DNA of 40,372 bases from Bacteriovoracales bacterium (GTDB taxonomy: Bacteria > Bdellovibrionota > Bacteriovoracia > Bacteriovoracales > Bacteriovoracaceae): NCBI GenBank assembly GCA_026713835.1, contig JAPONP010000061.1, positions 1-40,372 of the forward strand, read 5' to 3'. A program made the translations under genes and the position numbers. Shown piece by piece: positions 31,578 through 40,372 of the stretch (position 1 is its first letter; each line of letters opens with the position of its first letter). A model generated the notes under the pieces. It was not told the DNA's origin and made no database searches. It worked only from the letters and a program-made list of their open reading frames with translations.

Positions 31578-33348
31578 ATTTTTCTCTTATAAAATATTCT
31601 AAATCTTGGGCCTTCTTCCGTGCCCGCCTTTTCTTATCTTCCAACGCACCCTCTTTTTCGATGACCATGGTATAAAATTTGATTTTCGGTTCCGTGCCGG
31701 AAGGGCGCAGATAGAGTTTATTTCCGCTTTCAAAGAGAAGCCCCAAGACATTGCTTTTTGGCAAGTTGAGCTTGGTTTGTTCATTTGATGTCAAATGGAT
31801 GATTTCTCCTTGAAGATAATCTTCTATAGCGACGATGGGATCGTCTCGATCATTAGCATCGGCCTTGATAAGGTCCGGCAAGTTTTTTTTGATATGGCGA
31901 AAATAATCCATAATGCGTTCAATCTTTTCTGCGCCCCGGGCCCCCTCGTAGTAAAGGGAGAGAAGGCTTTCCCAAGAGTAGCCGTATCGATCATAGATGG
32001 AGTCCAAGGCTTCCATGAGGGTTTTTCCTTGGGTATGATGGTAGAGGGCCGCTTCGGCCATGAGGGCGCAGGCATTGAGACCGTCCTTATCCCGACAAAA
32101 ATCGTGGGAAAGATAGCCAAAGGATTCCTCCGTTCCAAGAATAAAATCAAAAGGCTTTCCCTGTTCTTCGTATTCTCTCATCTTCCCACATATCCATTTG
32201 AAACCGGTGAGGGTATTTTCCACGATGAGGCCGAAGGACTCGGCCACTTGGGCCAAGAGGTCGCTGGTGACGATGGTTTTGATGAGAAGGGAGTTCTCTT
32301 TGATCATCTTGCGCTCCCTTTTGATCTCTAGGATGTAGTGGAGCATGAGAAGGGCGATCTGGTTGCCGTTTAAAACCCATAATTTGTCTCGGTGGCGAAC
32401 CACGACCCCCAACCTATCCGTATCCGGATCCGTGGCCAAAGCGATTTTGGCCTTGACCTCTTCCATTAAGGCCATGACCTTTTCCAAAGCCGCCCTCTCT
32501 TCGGGATTGGGGGGATTGACCGTGGGGAAATTTTCATCCGGGGCCGTCTGCTCGGCGACAGGATGAACATTGGTAAAGCCTATTTGGGCCAAGGCCCGTT
32601 TCACCGGCCCCCACCCCGTTCCATGAAGGGGGGTGAAGGCCATGGGAAATGTGGGGCCGTGTTCTTGACAAAGATCCGGGGTCAAACATTGGGAGGCCAA
32701 CATCTCGTAATAGCTGTCTTCACAGTCCTTTTCGATCAAAGAGATTTGGCCGTCACCGAGAGCTTTTTGAAAATCGGCTTGTTTGATAGGGGCCAAGGAG
32801 TTTAATTTTTGGTAGTGGGCGATGATGGCCTCGTCGTTTGGAGGAGTGACTTGGCAACCGTCATCCCAATAGGCCTTGAGACCGTTATAATCTTTTGGGT
32901 TGTGGCTGGCCGTGACCATAATCCCCCCTTGGGCCTTAAAATATCTTACGGCATAGGAGAGAATCGGGGTGGGCACCATGTGGTCAAAGAGGTGAACCCG
33001 AACTCCGTTGGCAGCCATGACCCGTGCGGCCTCTCGGGCAAAAAGTTCCGAGTTCTTTCGGCAGTCGAAGCCAATGCAAAGGGAGATATCCCCGTGGAAG
33101 TGATCGGCTAAGGCGCAGGCAAAGGCCTGGGAAACCCGCGAAACCGTATAGCGATTGATTTTATTGGTTCCGGGCCCGATAAGGGCCCTCATACCCCCCG
33201 TCCCGAAACTCAACTCCCGGTGAAAACACTCCTTGAGTTTGGGCCTGTCGTCGTCATCGAGATAGCGTTGGACGATTTGCCGATCCCCGTCTTCGATAAA
33301 GGGGGATTCGATCCAGGCTTTGGCGCGAGCGATGATATGTTCTTCCAT
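31564..33348 (-). CDS. Phosphoglucomutase/phosphomannomutase family protein
   Basis: 594 aa; LSFGTGGMRALIGPGTNKINRYTV, GGIMVTASHNPKDYNGLKAYWDDGCQ, ATDPDTDRLGV, LGTEESFGYL, YLRPSGTEPKIKFY. Confidence 0.93.
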   Translation of the reverse strand: MEEHIIARAKAWIESPFIEDGDRQIVQRYLDDDDRPKLKECFHRELSFGTGGMRALIGPGTNKINRYTVSRVSQAFACALADHFHGDISLCIGFDCRKNSELFAREAARVMAANGVRVHLFDHMVPTPILSYAVRYFKAQGGIMVTASHNPKDYNGLKAYWDDGCQVTPPNDEAIIAHYQKLNSLAPIKQADFQKALGDGQISLIEKDCEDSYYEMLASQCLTPDLCQEHGPTFPMAFTPLHGTGWGPVKRALAQIGFTNVHPVAEQTAPDENFPTVNPPNPEERAALEKVMALMEEVKAKIALATDPDTDRLGVVVRHRDKLWVLNGNQIALLMLHYILEIKRERKMIKENSLLIKTIVTSDLLAQVAESFGLIVENTLTGFKWICGKMREYEEQGKPFDFILGTEESFGYLSHDFCRDKDGLNACALMAEAALYHHTQGKTLMEALDSIYDRYGYSWESLLSLYYEGARGAEKIERIMDYFRHIKKNLPDLIKADANDRDDPIVAIEDYLQGEIIHLTSNEQTKLNLPKSNVLGLLFESGNKLYLRPSGTEPKIKFYTMVIEKEGALEDKKRRARKKAQDLEYFIREKCEFI

Positions 33349-33466
33349 GGGCCGATCTTTTTGAATGGGAACCTTTTACCAAAGTTTTTCACAAGGTGAA
33401 CCCCGCACCCGGTCAAAAGGGCTTTCCCATCGGGTATTGTATTGCGATTTCAAGGGGTTGGAGTGT

Positions 33467-34699
33467 ATGATAAAGGGTATGCCAGTCTATGCTTACAGGG
33501 GGCTCAACCCCTCGGGAAAGGAAATCAAATCCTCCGTCATGACCGAATCCGTGGGTCAGGCCAAGATCAAATTGCGAAACGATGGGATTATGCTCATCGA
33601 TATTAGGGAACAAAAGGTTAAGCAAAAAGCGGGAGGAGATACGGGCTTTTCCATGGGCTTTAGCGGTCGGATCAGCGTCAACGATCTCGCCTTGATGACG
33701 AGACAGTTTTCCACTTTAATCAGGGCCAAGATACAAGTGGTTCAGGCCCTGGAGGCCCTTCAAGACCAAGTGGAAAACGAAACCCTCAAACTCGTTCTTG
33801 CGGAGCTCAAGCAAAAGGTCAATGAAGGCTCATCTTTGAGCAAGGCCTTGGCGGAATACCCCAAGATCTTTGATTCCGTTTATATCAATATGGTCGATGC
33901 GGGAGAGAGCAGTGGAACCCTCGATATGGTGTTGTTGAAGCTGGCCGATTTTACGGAGGCCCGAGTCCGTTTAAAAAATAAAATCCGTGGGGCCATGATG
34001 TACCCCACTATTATGACGATCATCGGAATGATCCTCATTTCCGTCGTTTTCACCGTCGTCATTCCAAAAATCACTAAAATTTTTGTCAACACCAAGAAAA
34101 AAATCCCCATTCAAACGGAGATGGCCATTTGGATTTCGGAGTTTTTGAAAAATTATTGGTGGGCCTGTCTCATAGGATTGGTGGCCATCTATTGGCTATT
34201 TAAAAAATGGAGCCGGAGCGAAAAGGGAATGCGTCATTGGCACCTCATCTTGCTCAAGCTCCCCGTGATTGGGGGAATCGTCATTATGATCAATATAGGT
34301 CGTTTTTGTTCGACTTTGGCCACATTGCTTAATGCGGGAGTTCCCATTTTGATTTGCATGAAAATCGTCAAAAATCTTATTCCAAACGTCATTTTAAAAC
34401 AATCTATCGAGGAGGCCCGGGAAGATATCTCAGAAGGGCGCAGTATGGTGGGGCCTTTAAAGGAAAGTGGTCATTTTCCTCCAATGGTGACCCATATGCT
34501 CTCTTTGGGAGAGAATAGCGGAGAGCTTTGCCCCATGCTCAAAATCGTGGCCGAAAATTATGAGGATCAGGTCAACACCCGTCTCGACGGCCTGACTTCT
34601 GTTCTCGAACCGATTATGATAGTGGTCATGGGTCTCGTCGTTGGTTTCGTGGTCTTTGCCGTCGTCATTCCCATGCTTGAGCTCAATAAACTGGGTTAA
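33467..34699 (+). CDS. gspF: Type II secretion inner membrane protein GspF
   Basis: MPVYAYRGLNPSGKEIKSSVMTESVGQAKIKLRNDGIMLIDI; LALMTRQFSTLIRAKIQVVQALEAL; VDAGESSGTLDMVLLKLADFTE. Supplied ORF extends to 33365. Confidence 0.93.
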   Translation: MIKGMPVYAYRGLNPSGKEIKSSVMTESVGQAKIKLRNDGIMLIDIREQKVKQKAGGDTGFSMGFSGRISVNDLALMTRQFSTLIRAKIQVVQALEALQDQVENETLKLVLAELKQKVNEGSSLSKALAEYPKIFDSVYINMVDAGESSGTLDMVLLKLADFTEARVRLKNKIRGAMMYPTIMTIIGMILISVVFTVVIPKITKIFVNTKKKIPIQTEMAIWISEFLKNYWWACLIGLVAIYWLFKKWSRSEKGMRHWHLILLKLPVIGGIVIMINIGRFCSTLATLLNAGVPILICMKIVKNLIPNVILKQSIEEAREDISEGRSMVGPLKESGHFPPMVTHMLSLGENSGELCPMLKIVAENYEDQVNTRLDGLTSVLEPIMIVVMGLVVGFVVFAVVIPMLELNKLG

Positions 34700-35188
34700 A
34701 TGAAAAGGAGAGAGGCCATGCCTAAACAAAGATTCAGTATTTTTTCAACCATCATAACTTCTTCAAGAGGGCTTTCGCTGATTGAGATTTTGATTGCCCT
34801 GACCCTCATGGGAGTGGCCGCCACTTTTATTGCAGGGAGAGTTTTGGACAATTTAGCCGAAGGAGAAGTCAAAGCTACCAAGATTCAGATGGCGAATCTT
34901 TCCAATCTTCTTAAAGAGTTCAATCGGCATTGTGGCTTTTATCCGACGACCGAACAGGGGTTGGAGGCCTTGATCACAAAACCCGAGGGGAGGGAATGTA
35001 AACGTTACCGCAGCGGAGGTTATTTGGAAGATGGTGCCGATATTCCTCAAGATCCTTGGGAAAATGATTTCCAATACACTTCGGACGGAAGAACCTTTAA
35101 TATCATTTCACTGGGCCGAGACGGCATAGAAGGTGGCGAAGAATTTGATGCGGATATTTCCCTCAAGGCGAATCGGGCTGAAAAGTAG
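34700..35188 (+). CDS. gspG: Type II secretion major pseudopilin GspG
   Basis: G|LSLIEILIALTLMGV cleavage motif; HCGFYPTTEQGLEALITKP; DPWENDFQYTSDGRTFNIISLGRDG. Confidence 0.95.
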   Translation: MKRREAMPKQRFSIFSTIITSSRGLSLIEILIALTLMGVAATFIAGRVLDNLAEGEVKATKIQMANLSNLLKEFNRHCGFYPTTEQGLEALITKPEGRECKRYRSGGYLEDGADIPQDPWENDFQYTSDGRTFNIISLGRDGIEGGEEFDADISLKANRAEK

Positions 35189-35855
35189 TTCTCTATCCCA
35201 GGGCGGTCTTAGTTTAATCGAAATTTTAGTGGCCCTTGTTCTGGCCTCCCTTCTCTTTTATGTGGCCCTTACGGCTCCGGGCCGTTCGGAGCAGGATGAT
35301 CTCGACGAGTCTATGGATATCGTAGAAAAGGCCATTATTTTTGCCATCAATGAATCCATTTTAAGAAATCGAATGACTCGGGTTCATTTTGATTTGGAGG
35401 CGGAGAGACCAAAAATTTCAGTGGAGTATAGTGACGATATTGGATTTGTCCTGCCCGATGTAAAAAAATATGACAAAAAAGATTTGGGCATTAAGGAAAA
35501 AGAAGCCAAGGAGAAGATGAGAGAGAAAATCAATTCTAGGTTTAAGCCCGTTGAAGATATCGACCCTGAAAGATTGAATATTCCCGAACAGGTTCAAATT
35601 CTTGGGATGGCCACCTCTCTTAGGCCGTCGGTAGTCAGGGATGAAGAGATGTCGATTTATATATATCCCACAGGGGAGAGGGATAGAGCTTTTATAACCT
35701 TCGCCCTCTTTGAGCATATTGCAGCATTTATGACAGAACCCTATTTGGGGGAGTTTAACAGGGAATATGCTACAATAAAATTAGAAAATGAGTCGGAAGA
35801 GGCCTATGAGGAAAGCTACCGGGAAATTTTGGAAAAACTTTTTGAAAAGTGGTAA
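35133..35855 (+). CDS. gspH: Type II secretion minor pseudopilin GspH
   Basis: G|LSLIEILVALVLASLLF prepilin motif, located between gspG and gspI. The true start may lie downstream of 35133. Confidence 0.82.
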   Translation: MAKNLMRIFPSRRIGLKSSSLSQGGLSLIEILVALVLASLLFYVALTAPGRSEQDDLDESMDIVEKAIIFAINESILRNRMTRVHFDLEAERPKISVEYSDDIGFVLPDVKKYDKKDLGIKEKEAKEKMREKINSRFKPVEDIDPERLNIPEQVQILGMATSLRPSVVRDEEMSIYIYPTGERDRAFITFALFEHIAAFMTEPYLGEFNREYATIKLENESEEAYEESYREILEKLFEKW

Positions 35856-36363
35856 GAGACCGGATAAAGATTTTTTTTCTCAAGGTTTTTCCCTTTTAGA
35901 AGTCATCATTGCGATTACGATTTTTGCCATTTTCTTATCAGCCTACGTTGTCAGCCAGGGGCAAAACCTAAGCGATTCGGCCCGTCTTCGAGAAGATCTC
36001 ATCTTTAGAAAACTTGCAGGTGAGGCCATCGATCAAATTATCCTCGATCCGCCCACTTTTTCTCCCTCTTTGACGTTGGCCCCCGAAACAAAAAAATTTG
36101 AAGATGAATATGAGGACTATGAGTACACCGTCGAATATAAAAAAATTGAACTTCCAAACCTTGGTCTTATGAACCCGGAGGATGCTGCCGGAATAGGAGG
36201 GCAGGTCGATATGAGAAAGAAGGTCTATAAGGAAGTAAAAGAGAACGTCGAAAATATGCTCTGGCAAGTGGCCGTTACAGTCAAAAAAATCTCTGAAGAT
36301 GATACCTACACGGTTTCAACTTGGATCAGAAATCGGAAGGGTAAAATTGAAATATCTCCATGA
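35788..36363 (+). CDS. gspI: Type II secretion minor pseudopilin GspI
   Basis: G|FSLLEVIIAITIFAIFLSAYV motif; order within gsp operon. Confidence 0.82.
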   Translation: MSRKRPMRKATGKFWKNFLKSGKRPDKDFFSQGFSLLEVIIAITIFAIFLSAYVVSQGQNLSDSARLREDLIFRKLAGEAIDQIILDPPTFSPSLTLAPETKKFEDEYEDYEYTVEYKKIELPNLGLMNPEDAAGIGGQVDMRKKVYKEVKENVENMLWQVAVTVKKISEDDTYTVSTWIRNRKGKIEISP

Positions 36364-37213
36364 TCGCAATATGAAAAAACGAATTTTACGGCCGTCTTTT
36401 GTGATAGGCTCTAAATCTCACGGGCTCACCATTATCGAGATATTGATTAGTATTTCAATACTCGCTTTCATTATGGTGTCGGTCATAGCCGTGACCAATA
36501 AGTCTATCGATAATAAGGATCTTATCGTTAAGGAGGATCGTGAATTATTGCAGATTGAAACAGCATTGGATCGTCTCAATTGGGATTTTTCTCAAATTTA
36601 CACTCCTCTCTATCACACAAGAGAATTTAAAGTTGATCAGAAAAAAGCGAGGGAATCCAGAAGGAAAAGGGATAATCTCTTAAAAAACCCTCTTTATAGG
36701 GGTGAAGGGCGTTTTAAAGGGCCTGATTTTTTTGGGCGTCCTATTCCCATCATCACTCAGGATGGGAAAGATGCCATCGAGTTTTATACCAAGGCTCATC
36801 GAAGGCGATTTGAAAATATCCGAGAGAGTGAGTTTGCCTGGGTTCGATATGAATTTCGTTCTTACCAAGGGGATGATGAAACGAAAAAAGATCTATTTGA
36901 GTTTGTTCGGTACTATACCTCTACAAATGTTTATAATAGCGATTTCAACTTTCAAGATTTAAAACCCATGGTTTTGATGAACAATGTTTTAAGTTATACC
37001 TTCTTGTTTTGGGATGATCGAGCTAAAAAGTGGGAAGAAAGCCTTTCTCTATTAAGAGGGAGAGGGGAAAAGAGTCTTTTAAGAGGTTTAAAACTTGAGA
37101 TTAAGTGGAAGAGGAGTGTGGATCAGGTTGAGGAATTTAGCTCTAGGACTTTTAGAACGATGTGGCCTTATTTTAAACCGGAAAATTTAAATAAAATAAA
37201 ATATAAAAATTAG
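36299..37213 (+). CDS. gspJ: Type II secretion minor pseudopilin GspJ
   Basis: G|LTIIEILISISILAFIMVSVIAVTN motif; synteny. A start at the internal ATG near 36371 (MKKRILRPSF) is likelier. Confidence 0.82.
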   Translation: MIPTRFQLGSEIGRVKLKYLHDRNMKKRILRPSFVIGSKSHGLTIIEILISISILAFIMVSVIAVTNKSIDNKDLIVKEDRELLQIETALDRLNWDFSQIYTPLYHTREFKVDQKKARESRRKRDNLLKNPLYRGEGRFKGPDFFGRPIPIITQDGKDAIEFYTKAHRRRFENIRESEFAWVRYEFRSYQGDDETKKDLFEFVRYYTSTNVYNSDFNFQDLKPMVLMNNVLSYTFLFWDDRAKKWEESLSLLRGRGEKSLLRGLKLEIKWKRSVDQVEEFSSRTFRTMWPYFKPENLNKIKYKN

Positions 37214-37244
37214 AGAATTTAGAGAATGAGAAGAGATTCTAAAT

Positions 37245-38570
37245 ATGAGAAGTAATCAAAAAGGTGTTGCAATCCTTTTTGTTTTGACGGCAATAACTTT
37301 ACTTACAATTGTCTTAGTAGATTTTTCATTTGAATCCTATATAAACAAGTTGAGGGCATACAATTCGCAGGATCAACTGCAGGCCCGTTTAAACGCAGAG
37401 GCCGGTCTAAAATTTGCGCTTTTACGCTTGGAGATTTATCAGAAGGCTAGAAATTTAATGGAAAAGAATAAAAATTTAAAAAAAAGGATCGGTATAAAAG
37501 ATTTAAATGAAATTTGGAGTGTCCCTTTCATTTACCCTTTTCCGATAGGCAACGAAACAAAATTGGAAATGCGCGCTTCGATTGAAAAATTTATGGAGAA
37601 TTCTCTTTTAGAAGGTGAAATTTTGACAGAAATTCAAAATGTTTCCCACCTTATCAATATCAATCTTTTACGGATGGCTAAACCTAAAATAAAATCATTT
37701 CCACGTCAAACATCCAATTCAAATTCGGACTCAGATGAATCATCCGGTCAGAAGATCAGTTCGGATAAGATCATTTTAAATTTAGAGAGAAGGCTTGTAG
37801 ATCTATTTAGACAAAAATTTGATCAACGCTTACAAGAAGATGATGATTTTTTCAGAAAATATAGCGATATAGAACCCGAAATGTTAATTAAGGAAATAAA
37901 ATTTTATGTGAGTGATGTTGATAAAGATTTTGAGCCGGAGATAGATAATATCCGATCCGAATATGCTTCCGGTGATTTTTTTGCCAAACACGCTCCTCTT
38001 GAAAGCATTTCAGAATTATATCTTCTTAAAAGTTGGGATGATGAATTGGTGAATATGATTAAAGATGAGATAACGGTTCATGGCGTTGTTGCCATAGATC
38101 TCAACAAGATAACTGAACAGGGACTTAAATTACTTATCCCGGAGATTAGCGATACGGAGATTAAGGATTTTTTTGAATATAGGGATGACCCCGATATACC
38201 CCAGTATTTTAATACTGTTGATGAATTTAAAAGCTATATAATCGGAACTGCAAAAATACTGAGCCCTTCAGAATTAAACGCTCGTTTTAAGGAGTTTGAA
38301 GAGGCCGGTATTGAATTTGGCGTTTACAGCTCACTTTTTAAAATTATTTCATCAGGGCGGTACGGACGATCTGAGTTTACTATTGATGCCTTCGTCGAAA
38401 TTCCCATGGCCCCGGCTTTGGAAAAGACTCAAAACCCCAATCAACCCAATCAAAAAGAGAATCGAGAGGAAGGAAGGGATAATTCGGACAGAAATAGTCG
38501 GGATCGAAAGAAGACCAAGCCATTGCTGCAATTTCTTCCCCCTCGAATCGTTGAGTTGATTATTTACTAG
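37245..38570 (+). CDS. gspK: Type II secretion minor pseudopilin GspK
   Basis: NQKGVAILFVLTAITLLTIVLVDFSFES N-terminus without Glu+5, typical of GspK; size and synteny. Confidence 0.82.
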   Translation: MRSNQKGVAILFVLTAITLLTIVLVDFSFESYINKLRAYNSQDQLQARLNAEAGLKFALLRLEIYQKARNLMEKNKNLKKRIGIKDLNEIWSVPFIYPFPIGNETKLEMRASIEKFMENSLLEGEILTEIQNVSHLININLLRMAKPKIKSFPRQTSNSNSDSDESSGQKISSDKIILNLERRLVDLFRQKFDQRLQEDDDFFRKYSDIEPEMLIKEIKFYVSDVDKDFEPEIDNIRSEYASGDFFAKHAPLESISELYLLKSWDDELVNMIKDEITVHGVVAIDLNKITEQGLKLLIPEISDTEIKDFFEYRDDPDIPQYFNTVDEFKSYIIGTAKILSPSELNARFKEFEEAGIEFGVYSSLFKIISSGRYGRSEFTIDAFVEIPMAPALEKTQNPNQPNQKENREEGRDNSDRNSRDRKKTKPLLQFLPPRIVELIIY

Positions 38571-38602
38571 ACCCAAATAGTAGTGCAGGCTAAAATGAGC
38601 TT

Positions 38603-40234
38603 ATGGAAATTGCTTTTGTCGAACTTGGCTCCTATTCCATTAAATTTCTAAGAGGAATTGTTAAGAGAAAAACGGTTGAATACCTTGATTCCAAAGAAAA
38701 AATTCTTAGAGCGGCCATTCTTAAAACTTTTGATAAAGACAGTACCCCGAGCAATGGACTTGAGCTAATCGAGCCACATCGCTTAGAGACGGTTCAGTTT
38801 AAAGTCATCGAGGAATACCTACAGGAATATGGGTCCGTAGAAAAAATTATTATTAACCTACCGTCTAACTACTCGACACTTCGGCTTGTTAGTTTGCCCG
38901 TTAAGAATAGGAAAAAAATTGAGAGAATGGTTCCTTTCCAGCTTGATGATGAATTGCCCTATCCATTGCCGGAGGCCCATTTGGCGATTTATCCCATTAT
39001 TGTTCAAAGGGGAAGCTATACGATTGCATCATCAACTCATATTGAGAAATTTGATAGATTTTTTGAACACGCCCAACATTTAACTTGTTCTCCTGCAGCT
39101 ATTGTGGCCAATGAATCTATTTATCAAAAATTTGTTCTTGAAAATAACTTAGATGATCCTATTGCTATTGTGGATTTCGGTCATCGAGACTCTGTATGCT
39201 ATCTCTTTTATAATAGTCGTCTTGTCGGAGTAGAGACATCTTTTGTTGGGGGGCGAGTTGTCGATGATGTCATCAGCGAGACTTATAAAATTGATGTTGA
39301 TGAGGCCATAGCATTTAAACATAAAGATGCATTTTTTCTTACGATGGATCAAATGGATAATGTAGATGAAGATCAAAAGAATTTTTCATTGTTGATGAAA
39401 AAGATATTTTCAGTCTTTATTGACAATTTTAAGCGCTGGGATGTGAGTTATCAACTCAAGACTAGGAAAAGTGTGAAAAAAATGTTGATTACGGGTGGAA
39501 TATCAAACATTAAAAATATGCCTCTTTTTCTATCTCAAGAGCTTGGCATCCAGGTTTCACATTTCCCCTATTTGGAAAGAACTGAACTAGATAATTTGGG
39601 ACTTTCTACAGTCGATTTGAGATCTCTCGTGAATTGTTATGGGCTTTCATATCATGTTACGAGCAAGGGAGGGCTTAGTAATTTTCGAAATGGGACTTAT
39701 GCAGCTTCCGGCGAAAGGGAAATGCATTTGGATTCTGTTTCATTTATAGGTGTGAGATTACTTGTGGCCTGTTTGATCCCTCTATTGGTTCTCATTTTTG
39801 AAAATATTTATCTTTCTCGAATTGACAAAAATATGACTAAAAAAATTTCAAAAATTCTAAGAGACCCATCTCTTAAAACGACTCCTGCGAAGAGAAGAAA
39901 AATGATAAGAGACCCTGAAAATCTTTTTAAATTTATAGAGAAAAAAAATAAAAATCTAAAAAAAAGAGTGGAGCTTGTTGAAGAAATATCCGGCGTTAAT
40001 GGGGTCAGTTCATTGGCAGAGCTTAGTCGTATAGTAAAAAATTCTCTCGATGTCGAATTGATTAAATTTGAAAACGGAAATAAAAATGTTTCGGCTGTAT
40101 TTAAAAGTGAAGATCAAAAAATTTTAAAATCTCTTGAGAATGTATTGAGATCGAGAAATTTTGATAATATGAAAGTGATATTAAAAGAAGAAAATAAGGA
40201 ACTGGAACTGACTTATCGTAACGTACAAAGATAG
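38603..40234 (+). CDS. gspL: Type II secretion GspL / PilM-like actin-fold protein
   Basis: 543 aa; N-terminal MEIAFVELGSYSIKFLRG, IAIVDFGHRDSVCYLFYNSRLVGVETSFVGG, KKMLITGGISNIKNMPLFLSQELG; late TM segment and coiled region. Confidence 0.8.
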   Translation: MEIAFVELGSYSIKFLRGIVKRKTVEYLDSKEKILRAAILKTFDKDSTPSNGLELIEPHRLETVQFKVIEEYLQEYGSVEKIIINLPSNYSTLRLVSLPVKNRKKIERMVPFQLDDELPYPLPEAHLAIYPIIVQRGSYTIASSTHIEKFDRFFEHAQHLTCSPAAIVANESIYQKFVLENNLDDPIAIVDFGHRDSVCYLFYNSRLVGVETSFVGGRVVDDVISETYKIDVDEAIAFKHKDAFFLTMDQMDNVDEDQKNFSLLMKKIFSVFIDNFKRWDVSYQLKTRKSVKKMLITGGISNIKNMPLFLSQELGIQVSHFPYLERTELDNLGLSTVDLRSLVNCYGLSYHVTSKGGLSNFRNGTYAASGEREMHLDSVSFIGVRLLVACLIPLLVLIFENIYLSRIDKNMTKKISKILRDPSLKTTPAKRRKMIRDPENLFKFIEKKNKNLKKRVELVEEISGVNGVSSLAELSRIVKNSLDVELIKFENGNKNVSAVFKSEDQKILKSLENVLRSRNFDNMKVILKEENKELELTYRNVQR

Positions 40235-40372
40235 TAACTGCTCACCCCCCGGCAATCTTGGCAGTCGACTGCCTCGTCGCTTTCCTGCGACGTGCAGGAA
40301 GCACGCCTCGGTCGCTCCTCGTTGCCTCCTACCAATCTTATCCGGGTGGAGAACAGTTACCTTGCCTTTATT
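40234..40372 (+). repeat. Structured dispersed repeat, copy 3 (runs off the window end)
   Basis: GTAACTGCTCACCCCCCGG...CCGGGTGGAGAACAGTTACCTTGCCTTTATT; inverted, nearly identical counterpart of copy 1. Confidence 0.95.

Noticed and set aside
31795-32331. 178-aa plus-strand ORF antisense to phosphohexomutase
   Set aside because: Shadow ORF over a well-supported minus-strand gene.

Overview
The window is a dense bacterial chromosomal segment of about 40 kb, possibly from a Bdellovibrio-like or deltaproteobacterial lineage (weak inference). No rRNA, tRNA, CRISPR or phage module was recognised. It carries mgtC; a class II aldolase-mtnA-MnmC-like cluster; the rpsF-rpsR-DUF2232-rplI-dnaB-pabB operon (minus strand); acs-M14 amidase-dapD; a GCS2 ligase plus AstE/aspartoacylase pair; cmoA-cmoB; an APC permease with a Usp-like tail; gdh; queC; a phosphohexomutase; and a partial type II secretion operon, gspFGHIJKL. 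Accessory material includes two Rpn/transposase_31 paralogues, a tandem pair of secreted cysteine-containing proteins, a DUF4143 ATPase, and two 5'-truncated genes meeting back to back. Main leads: (1) a ~135-140 bp structured repeat in three copies, two of them nearly identical and inverted at the exact window ends. Each copy lies directly 3' of a co-oriented gene, and stem substitutions between copies compensate each other. (2) rpsR (S18) is readable in the same frame as rpsF behind a TAA but has no canonical start codon. (3) The unusually long dapD-GCS2 intergenic region is rich in inverted repeats and may encode a structured leader RNA. All calls come from reading the sequence and the supplied ORFs; no database search or folding was run.
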